Shown one piece after another: positions 55,900-64,000 of a stretch of 64,000 bases of DNA. The notes beneath the pieces are model-generated. The model did no database searches and was not told the DNA's origin. It worked only from the letters and a program-made list of their open reading frames with translations. Made by a program: the position numbers and the translations under genes. The stretch covers positions 289,156 through 353,155 of the forward strand of contig NW_006496477.1 in NCBI RefSeq assembly GCF_000471905.2. Direction: 5' to 3'. The stretch is from Amborella trichopoda. Its lineage: Eukaryota > Streptophyta > Magnoliopsida > Amborellales > Amborellaceae. Within the stretch, counting starts at the first letter, position 1; each line of letters begins with the position of its first letter.

Positions 55900-58340
55900 A
55901 AAGAGAAAAACACTTGATGAAGGGACGGGACTAGCATGTTAGCTGAATAGTTACCGACTCGGAGTGGTAGCAAGACGAGCATGGTACGCAGGACCAGCAC
56001 GACGACAATACTACTTGAAACTGAGGGTGATATAGTGGTGCTAGACTGAGTCACCCCTCAGCCAAGTGAGAAGAAAAAAGAGTGAAAAGAAGGCATGAGA
56101 CGACGAAGAGATAGGGTCTCGACGGTGTTAGGAGTTGCCACTCACGACCGCGGAGTAGTAGTGTCAAGGCCCTCAGACGACGTTATACACTACTGCTCAC
56201 TGCTAGAGGGTGAGCAATGAACTACGAACGACGTGAGGCATCACTGTTGGCAACACAAGAAGGTGGTGCCCCTGCATGGACGGTGATAGCCTCTCATGAA
56301 GCGCGCGATGATAGCCATTCAAGAAGCGCATGGCGATAGCCATTCATGAAGCGCGCGACGATAGTTCTCATGAAGCACACGGTGATAGGCGTGGGACGCA
56401 GGGGGAACAACGATGAGCACCAAATGTACGAAAGGAGGCTCGTGGCTGGCGATGAGCACTGAGCACGCGATGGAAGCTCGTGGACGGCGATCGGCACCGC
56501 ACCTGCGAGGGAAGCTAGCGGATGGCAATAGGTGTTGCCGATACCTCTCGCGGACGACGATAGGCATCGCCGTCTGCGATAGGCGCGCAACAGGGGGAGC
56601 CCCCTGCGGGTGGCAATGAGTTTCGTTGTCTGTGTTCGTCACCGAGACGTCGAGGATTTGTCTATGGACGACGATGAGCAGCACCGTCTGCAAGCGTCGC
56701 TGAGAGATAGATATGGGCTAACAGAAGGAGAAAGAAACTCGCGCGTGGCGCTGGTATCGCCATGCGCGACTTATGAAACCATAGGAGAGGCATGCACGGC
56801 ACTGCCACTACCGTGCATGTCCTCTGAGAGGAGCTCAGACGAAGAAGAGGAAGAAGAAAGAGAGGAAGAGAGAGAAGAAGAAAAGAAAAAGGAAGAGAGA
56901 GAAGATTTACCTTGAGCCTAAGGGTACCGATCCAAAATTTTTTCTCACCTTACTCTCTCTAAACGTGACCCAATAATGAGAAGAAAGAGAAACTTTATTC
57001 AGTAAAAACTCTCTTTTGCAAAGGGTTGAGTACTTCTGTGTACAATAATGTGCGTGGTATATATAGAATTTGCCCAAACATGGGTGGATTGATCAAAATT
57101 AAACCTAATTGCTAGAAATTAAGATTTATTTGAATTAAAAGAAATTAGAAATAAGGTGCAAAATGATAGATTTTCCTGACAATTTGTGGAATTTCAAAAC
57201 AGTCCATGTGTTGCCCTAGAACGTGCATGATTTTTCATGGATGATTAGGGGTTGTTCTGATGTCTGGTTGATCGAAAGATGATTGTTTTCTTGTAGGGCT
57301 TGGCATGACGATCGATTTGCTACAAACTTCGAGACATGGATCGTGTGTTTAGGGCACGATCATGTGACTTGAAATTTGAATGAACCTTGAAACTTTGGAT
57401 CGATTGTGTGCTCATTTCTTGATGTTTTTCTGTGATTTCTTTACTGGATCACACTGACCATGCCATAACGATCGCGGGGTAACAAACACAACTCAATTCT
57501 ATACTCGGACGAAGATTTTGCAACTTTGGAATTTTGGCCACAATATGGAATTCCGGTGACGAAATTTGTAGTCATTTCATCGGGTTCGTGTGCAGAATCC
57601 GACCTTTCATCATGTACGGGGTTCGGGTCAGAGATACCTCGAGACCTTACGCATGCGATGGAATTGGTTTTACATCGATCGGGCTTGCGAGCGTGTTATT
57701 TGGCCGCCACTCCAGAGGGGCACGATGTTACTGAATTTTCTACACTTTCTTCACAGATCAACAATTTCTCTCTAGCTTTTCTTTGCGCTCAGGCGTTGTC
57801 GCGGGGTGGACCGCATATCGAAACGCTCGTCTTGACGAGACGAACATGCTCAGCAAATTTAAGCACGATTCAACTTGGGATGGGCAAGAAATGAGCATTG
57901 AAAGTTACTGTTCTTGACTGTCCCTTTAATGGTGTGGAGTTACAGGGTGGTTGCATGGGAATAGCGTGCGGCTCCTCCTGTTTCGCTCTTTTGCATATAA
58001 CTCTTGGAGTGTCCGTTTAACCTTAAATTTGACCCTTGGGGGTTTTCAACCATATCAAATCCAATGGAGATGGTCCCACAATAATTTGAGATACTGAAAA
58101 TGTAGCTCTAGTTATAGTGGTCCAATTTAGGGTGCTAGAGGCTGATTTTACCAGAACTATTTCTCAGTCTGCACTACCTTAGACATGTCAGAATGCAACG
58201 AAACTTGGCAAGAGACTTTTGAGAGTCCTCATGAAGATCTTGACCGGTTTTGGGGCAATTTTGAGACTATCAGAATTTCCACTATTTGCTAGGCTTTTAT
58301 TGAGTGGAGGCCCCATGATGATGAAAAATATCTTCCGACA
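55900..58340 (-). mobile_element. Third Tat-like LTR, minus orientation (copy M)
   Basis: On the minus strand it starts TGTCGGAAGATATTTTTCAT at 58340, preceded by the conserved GCACAACATTCGGCAGGGCA. U3 blocks CAAAATTGCCCCAAAACCGG and GTTGAAAACCCCCAAGGG match the other LTRs. The TATATATA box is at 57065-57058, then a CT-rich tract (56912-56837) and a U5 minisatellite (56600-56280). The end near 55.9 kb is a guess. Confidence 0.7.
56280..56600 (-). repeat. U5 minisatellite with GAAGCGCGCGACGATAGCC core (copy M, site 3)
   Basis: Plus-strand units GAAGCGCGCGATGATAGCC, GAAGCGCATGGCGATAGCC, GAAGCGCGCGACGATAGTT and GAAGCACACGGTGATAGGC at 56298-56390, spacing about 30, then looser GGCGATRRGCACYG units. 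The core recurs at 62190-62345 and 63215-63350, not in copy P. Confidence 0.85.
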
Positions 58341-59745
58341 GCATGCCCTGCCGAATGTTGTGCTTCGAGAGAATCAAGAAGTGAAATTATTTGGGAAATT
58401 TCTCTCGGGTTAGCCAAGGACTATGCGAACGCTGAGGCGATCCACACAATTCCGTGATTAGGATGCTTGGACGTTTGGACGTAATGTACGAGTCCATCCG
58501 TGGAGACTTTAGGGGGAGAAAAAAAACTTTTGAGGGATCCTATCGAAGTCCTCACGCTTGAGGAACTATTTGCAATTCTGATGGCTTGAGGATTTTGTAG
58601 GGACCTCATTGGCCAGAATCGGACATATCTAGAGGCCGAATGCTATGAACCTTTGGTCGACATTATTCGCTGCTACACCAGATTTGCTTTTGATGTTCAG
58701 GGTATCTTTGTAGGTCCCGTCTAGCAGGGTCCAGTCGAGGGCTTCTGACATATCCTGAAAGTCTGGACATGTTGGCTAGGGGAATTTTGGCAAGGCGACC
58801 TCGTGGGTCCCATCCTGCAGGGTCCAGAAGGTCTGGGCTTGTCGGTTGAGGAAGGTTTTAGGCGAGGCGATCTCATGGCGAGGAATAACCCTGAAGTCTC
58901 TAGCAGGTTAGGCACTAGCTTCAGCAGTTTTTTGCTTTCGTGTTGTCTTTAGCATCTTAGAAGGATCTTTCGATCGTTGTCCGCACCCTCAAGGACTCTT
59001 GTTGTTTGTTGATGTTGAAGTGTGGGAGATCTTATGTGGCTCTCACTCCCGGATGAGCCATTTTGTGGTGTGACTAGATGTTGGTAGTTGAGGGTTTTAG
59101 GTAGACCTCAATGGAATTATGCCTGTTTGGCAATTGAGTGTCAGCTGAGGCTGTGGTAGTGCGTCAACTTGTTTTGTCAGTGCAAGCACTCTTTTGTGGG
59201 TTTTCACTTAAGCAGGGGGGAAGTGGTGCCGTAGAGATCGTTTTCACCAACTTCTTTTGTTTTTGGGCTCTTTTACCCATGACCTTGCATCACATCCACC
59301 CTTTTTATCCGTTTTTTGCTCACAGTGCCCTTTTGGGGTTTTCACCGTGCCTGGGTTTTTATTTTCATGGAACTCTTTTATTCATGGTTTCGTGACCATG
59401 CCCTCCATCATTTTTACTCATGGCGTTCACTTGTCGAGGTATACACTATGCCCGTTTTTTTGTGAAGGTGTGGTTAGGGTCATGCCTTCGAGACCTGTGC
59501 GAAGCCTTTTAACGTCATGCGTCCAGGGCATGTACTATAGTTTAGGGTCGTACAGCTGGATCGTAGTGGTGATGAATGACAATCTGTAGAGGCCATGGAG
59601 TGACTATGGTGATGATTTTGACTCACTTTGGGGAGATAGCATGAGGCTACCTATGAAGGAAGAATGGTGGGTGAAGAGTGGTGACCCACTAGCTGACAGC
59701 GAGTATGGGTGGGGAGATGGCTCGCAGTTTTGTGAGAATGAGTAA
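58341..59745 (-). other. 3' internal region of copy M
   Basis: Non-coding. 59200-59540 is the inverted counterpart of 49540-49800. The GTCCCGTCTAGCAGGGTCCAG segment (58717) is repeated at 58809 as GTCCCATCCTGCAGGGTCCAG, a local duplication of about 92 bp. Confidence 0.55.
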
Positions 59746-60145
59746 GACTCACTGGGGAATGATGGATGGTGATGTGCATACACGAACGGGTCAGTTTGGG
59801 AAGACATGCGCGAAGATGCACGTAAAGGGCATGTGTGCATATGTGGACTCACTGGGGAGGTAATGAAGGTGGAGTATGCACACAAAAGGGTCGATTTTGG
59901 AAGATATACATGAAGATGCATGTAAAGGGCATGTGCGTGTATGTAGACTCACTGGGGAGGTAATGAAGGTGGTGTGCGCACACAAATGGGTAGGTTTGGG
60001 AAGACGTGTGTGAAATGCACGTAAAGGGCGGTGTGCATATGTGGACTCACTGGGGAGGTATTGAAGGTGGTGTGCCCACATAAATGATTCGATTTGGGAA
60101 AGAGGGCGTGAAAATGCATGTAAAGGGGATGTACCCATATGTGTG
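59746..60145 (-). repeat. 100-bp tandem repeat, four copies, copy M
   Basis: GACTCACTGGGGAGGTAATG starts units at 59746 (variant), 59846, 59946 and 60043, each with a GCACGTAAAGGGC segment. In copy P the inverted counterpart is only weakly recognisable at 49285-49510. Confidence 0.9.
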
Positions 60146-60169
60146 GAGACGTCTTTAAGGTCATGCATC

Positions 60170-60800
60170 CTGGACCTTGACAAAGCAGTTTAACGTCGTG
60201 TGGCCAGGATGTGCATTATGGTTTAAGGTCATATAGCTTGGACCGTGGTTATGCAGTTTAAAGCCATGCAACTAGGACCTTGTAGTTTAAGGTCGTGCAA
60301 CTAGACATCCTCTACAGTTTAAGGTCATGTAGTTTGGACCACGATTGTGTAGTTTAAGGTCATACACTATGGCTGTGCAGTTTAAGGTCATGCAGTATGG
60401 ACCATGGTTGTGCAGTTTAAGGTCATGCAGTACGGACCATGGCTATGTAGTTTAAGGTCATGCAGCACAGACCACTGCTGTGCAGTTTAAGGTCATGCAA
60501 CATGGATCATGGCTGTGAAGTTTAAGGTCATGCAGTACAGATCGTTGCTATGCAGTTTAAGGTCATGCAGCACATACCGTTGCTGTGTAGTTTAAGGTCA
60601 TGCAGCATGGACTGTTGCTATGCAGTTTAAGGTCATGCAGCATGGATTGTGTAGTTTAAGGTCATGTAGCACGGACCGTTGCTGTGTAGTGTAGGGTCAT
60701 GCAACACAGACTGTTGCTATGCAATTTAAGGTCATGTAGTACGGACCGTTGCTGTGCAGTTTAAGGTCATGCAGCACAGACTGTTGTGTGGGTCGCCATG
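60170..60800 (-). repeat. 35-bp minisatellite array, copy M, part 1
   Basis: About 18 units of GCAGTTTAAGGTCATGCAGC with an ACGGACCGTTGCTGT part. It is the inverted counterpart of the array at 47830-49250. Confidence 0.95.
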
Positions 60801-61229
60801 TAGGTAAAGCAACATGGGGGATAGGTTGTGGATATCAATCTAACTCCCTGGGGATAAAAATAGTTAAGGCTATACACAAGCAGAGAGCTTTAGATGAATA
60901 TGGTGGCCCTACGGGGAATGGCAAGCGGAAGCAGACTTCACTGAGGATTATGAGAGCCAATGTGAGTCCAGGGGGATAATGAGTAATGGTATGCATGTAA
61001 CTCCACTGGGGATGATGGGCCGGAGCGTAGGCGTAAAAGATGAGAATGACCCTAACTCCCTGAGGATAGTGGGTCGTAGTATGATGTGACTCTCACTGGG
61101 ATGTTGGTGCGAAATAGACCCATTGAGGATTGAAGGGGTAGGCACAACCCTTGCATACATCTAACTCCACTGGAGATGTTGATGAAATACACCTAGTGAA
61201 GAGGTGGTTCATCTCACAGTCAAAGTTAT
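60801..61229 (-). repeat. Degenerate array with ACTCCACTGGGGA motif, copy M
   Basis: AACTCCCTGGGGATA (60840), AACTCCACTGGGGATGATGG (60997), AACTCCCTGAGGATAGTGG, GACTCTCACTGGGATG and AACTCCACTGGAGATG recur in this stretch. The motif matches the middle of the primer-site-like sequence at 53767; copy P has the reverse complement at 47390-47570. Confidence 0.65.
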
Positions 61230-61995
61230 GCGTATGGACTATTTGTTGTGTCGTGCGTTATAGTTTTAAGGTTTTGTAACTCGAACCGTGGCTATGCAGT
61301 TTAAAGTCATGCGACTAGGACCATGGAGTTTAAGGTCGTGCAACTAGGCCTCCGCTACAGTTTAAGGTCATGTAGTTTGGACCATGGCACTAAGCCTTTT
61401 AACGTCATGCGTCTAGGATGTGCACTATGGTTTAAGGTCATACAGCTGAACCATGGTCGTACAGTTGTGAGTCATGCTACGGGGGCTGTGCAGTCTAAGG
61501 TCATGCAACTAGACCTCCGCTACAGTTTAAGGTTCTATAGTTTGGACCATATAGTTTAGGGTCTTACATCTTGACCATGACTGTGCAGTTTAAGGTCATG
61601 CAGCACAAACTGTGGCTGTGCAGTTTAAGGTCATGCAGCATGAACCTTGGCTATGCAGATTAAGGTCATGCAGCACAGACCGTGGCTATGCAGTTTAAGG
61701 TCATGAAGCACGGACTGTGGCTGTGTAGTTTAAGGTCAGGCAGCATGGACTGTGGCTGTGCAGTTTAAGGTCGTACAACACAGACTGTAGCTGTGCAGTT
61801 TAAGGCCATACAACGCGGACCGTTGCTGTGCAGTTTAAGGTCATGCAACACAGACCGTTGCTGTGCAATTTAAGGTCGTGCAGTACAGACCGTGGCTGTG
61901 TAGTTTAAGGTCATGCATCACGGATCATTGCTATGCAGTTTAAGGTCATGCAGCATGGACTGTTGCTGTGCAGTTTAAGGTCACCTAGCACATAC
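61230..61995 (-). repeat. 35-bp minisatellite array, copy M, part 2
   Basis: About 20 units. The first part (61260-61560) contains the alternative TTTAACGTCATGCGTCTAGG unit type, the rest the regular GCAGTTTAAGGTCATGCAGC type. Confidence 0.95.
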
Positions 61996-62189
61996 TGTTG
62001 TGTGGTGAGGGAATGTGACTCCATGGGGAACAGAGCTGTCACCGAAAATTGAACTCCCTGAGGAGTGAGACTGTGGTGCAGAAAATGAAGTTCCTGAGGA
62101 CATAGAACGATGGTCTAGATGAGAGTGCCCTAACATGCGCATGACACTAAGTGTTGGATGGCGCATGTGGCATTAGGCTTAGATGATGC

Positions 62190-62345
62190 GCGCACGAGGG
62201 TAGTCCTCTGACGAGGCGTTCGACGATGGCCTTTTGATGAAGTGAGCAGCGATAGATCCTTGTCAAGGCGTATGATGATAGCCCCTGGCGAAGCGCACGG
62301 CGATAACCTTTGGGTGAAGCGTGTGACGATAGCCTTTTCGGGTCT
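62190..62345 (+). repeat. Minisatellite with GAAGCGCACGGCGATAGCC core (copy M, site 2)
   Basis: Five units (GAGGCGTTCGACGATGGCC, GAAGTGAGCAGCGATAGAT, AAGGCGTATGATGATAGCC, GAAGCGCACGGCGATAACC, GAAGCGTGTGACGATAGCC), spacing 27-30. Upstream of the antisense-gene TATA box, as site 2 of copy P. Confidence 0.9.
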
Positions 62346-62434
62346 CGGGGACAATAGCCTTCTTATTGCCGTCAGAAGCTGGGGACTGAAGCATCATTTC
62401 GAATTTGTGATGGGCAGTTTGTGACACTGTCGAT

Positions 62435-62442
62435 TATAAAAG
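62435..62442 (+). promoter_or_regulatory. TATA box for the antisense gene, copy M
   Basis: TATAAAAG followed by GGGGAAAACC and, about 30 bases later, CAAAGGGTAAAA; copy P has CAAGGGTAAAA in the same place. Confidence 0.6.
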
Positions 62443-63414
62443 GGGGAAAACCACATTTTACTATTTTACCAAAGGGTAAAACGGTTAAAGAGTTTCTAGA
62501 GAGAGAAAGAGAGCCCGAGCTTCTTTCGGCGAGAGTTTCGTGGCCAAAGTTTGCAGCAGACAAGCTTTCAAGAGCTTTTTGATGAGCTTGAGTAGGTCAT
62601 GGAGCTTCGTACGGTGCTTGCGGATACTTTTGAAGAGTGTCAAAGCTTTCTGAGAAAGGAACATGGTTCCTCGAGGCCCTAACAAGATTTGCAAAGGTTC
62701 TCTGCAAGAGTTCCAGTGCCTTCTTTGGTAGTCTCGTAGCTGAAGGGAGGTTGCAGAGCAGTCAAGGGAGTCTGACAGTCCTCTAGCTATCAGAAGCGAA
62801 GAAGGAGGAGTAATAGCAGTGGGCTCACCGGAAACACATTGGAATTCCGGTGAGTTTGTGACGAACTGCTGAAGTGCAAAACAAGGGGAAGGGAAACCAA
62901 TAGTGGTCATAAGGAAGCTTTTTGTAGATTCCAGTGGTTTTCTGTTAACTTCAGTTACTAGTGGAAAGGTTTCCCGTTGAGCAGGAGTGAATTCCCAATG
63001 AGAAGAGGAAGCACCGGCGAGAACTTGAGGCATCACAGGCCTAAAACGATCAGGAGACAAAGGGTTGTGAGATGGCGAACGGTCGCCTTCCGCAAGCACG
63101 GCGTCGGGCGACGTCACGATTGTCAGGCGGCGTGCCTAGATCTCTAGGGACGTGGTACGTCGCACGTGCGATGTGTGCGAAGAGCTGAAGCGCATGTAGC
63201 ATTAAGTGCTTTACTTCGGCAGACAGCGATAGCCCCTTGGCAGTGAGACGACGATAGCATCATAGTGGGCAGACAGCGACAGTCCTGCCCCTTGCTGCTA
63301 GACGGCAATAGCTTGCCGTCACTACGCCCTAAGTGACCAGTCGGCGATACACCTTTGTGAGCGTAGTTCTTCGTGGCTTGCTTAACATCCTTTGGCAGTG
63401 GACCTTTTGATTTA
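62443..63414 (+). other. Leader of antisense gene, copy M
   Basis: Lies between the TATA box and the putative ATG at 63415. A 210-codon open frame on the opposite strand (63117-62485) shows no domain and is probably accidental. The minisatellite at 63215-63350 sits inside this leader. Confidence 0.45.
63215..63350 (+). repeat. Minisatellite with GACAGCGATAGCC core (copy M, site 1)
   Basis: GCAGACAGCGATAGCC, GTGAGACGACGATAGC, GCAGACAGCGACAGTCC, CTAGACGGCAATAGC and CAGTCGGCGATACACC. These are looser than site 2 but carry the same CGATAGC element. Confidence 0.7.
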
Positions 63415-64000
63415 ATGGCCTAGTCTTCAGGTGTCATTCCAGACGTGAAGAACCTCCTGCAAGCAGGGGAGCTTGGTACCTATGAATTCACCAGTGACAG
63501 CTTGGTGAGAGGTGAGCCAATCTAGCTCACCGACAGCTTATGTGAACCGAGGTGGCCCTTGAGCGTCACCTTTATTAGTGACCCTGTCCGGCTGGTGAAG
63601 AGGGAAGATAATGACGGTAATGTAAGTGTAGAGGAAGGGGTAGGCCTCCTGCATTGCCTGCACCGAAACATAGCCTCCAATGGGAACTTATCGACTCTAG
63701 GCAAGCAGATGGTACAAACCCCTGGCATGAAATGGTCATTAGCTGGCTTGCGAGTATAAGGAGAGCACCAGTACTTGAAGGGGTACTCCTCATGGACCAT
63801 GAAAGTGCTGAGGTGTTTTAGAAATACTTTGAGACGGGCTTCCTTGCCGACCGCCCTCCAGTGCATGGCGGGCTACTATTACCGTGGCTCAAATACGGTC
63901 AAATTGTTGTTAGAAACTTGGAGCCATGTTAGCAACACATGGCTGCTTGGTCATGGGGAGGTAGGGATATTGCTGATGGACCTGCACTTTGTTGGTGGGC
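63415..64000 (+). pseudogene. Antisense PMD-like additional ORF, copy M (runs off the window)
   Basis: The ATG at 63415 is followed by a stop two codons later, then the frame aligns with copy P: VRGEPI, PLSVTFISDP, EDNDGNVSVEEG, LLHCLHRNIAS, NLSTLGKQM, and near the window end VKLLLETWSHVSNTWLLGHG and LLMDLHFVGG. Stops and at least one shift separate these blocks. The alignment continues to the last base, so the rest of the PMD and the coiled coil should lie beyond 64000. Transcription runs opposite to the element's own LTR direction (minus), as in copy P. Confidence 0.75.

Noticed and set aside
62485..63117. 210-codon open frame on the minus strand
   Set aside because: No domain recognised. 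It lies opposite the antisense-gene leader, and the corresponding region of copy P is not open in this way.

Overview
Plant nuclear DNA, almost certainly an angiosperm. This rests on a six-exon pinin-type gene with plant protein features, an endogenous caulimovirid of the petuvirus/florendovirus kind, L1-type and RTE-type LINEs, a tRNA-derived SINE, Ty1/copia and Tat/Ogre-type Ty3/gypsy elements, and no operons. The species cannot be named from the sequence. Two assembly gaps are present (5860-6522 and 34026-34487). Apart from the pinin gene, everything recognisable is a repeat or a broken mobile element.

Layout. 0.3-4.5 kb: a degenerate L1-type LINE (endonuclease, RT, zinc-finger, plant RNase H, A-rich tail), plus strand. 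4.5-12.0 kb: one nearly genome-length endogenous pararetrovirus, plus strand, opened inside its second ORF. Its promoter, leader, tRNA-Met primer site, movement protein, protease, RT and RNase H are all visible and all broken. 14.15-16.70 kb: the 5' six exons of a pinin/SDK/memA-domain gene on the minus strand, whose 3' exons are not seen. 17-21.2 kb: AT-rich intergenic DNA with a degenerate long-period repeat. 21.2-22.4 kb: a foldback MITE, then an RTE LINE 3' end carrying a SINE insertion. 24.6-34 kb: LTR-like sequence, a truncated copia pol with its polypurine tract and 3' LTR start, and an inverted relative of the first LTR-like module.

34.5-64 kb is a nest of one Tat/Ogre-like family present in both orientations. 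Copy P (plus, about 38-54 kb) has a gag C-terminal segment, a protease, no RT or integrase, a long antisense gene with plant mobile domain (PMD) similarity, a 35-bp array, a polypurine tract and a 3.1-kb LTR. Copy M (minus, about 58-64 kb and beyond) mirrors the same order. A third copy (minus, 34.5-38.4 kb) has gag joined directly to the 35-bp array.

The observations most worth pursuing are in the Tat-like nest. First, the antisense PMD gene occurs in both copies P and M, each time with a TATA box at a comparable distance. Second, each copy carries its own minisatellite at three corresponding sites (U5 and both sides of the antisense-gene leader), with the sequence shared inside a copy but different between copies. 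Third, sequences complementary to the primer-binding site recur in the internal arrays. Elsewhere, the L1 LINE and the SINE share almost the same 3' tail, which suggests a SINE/LINE partnership.
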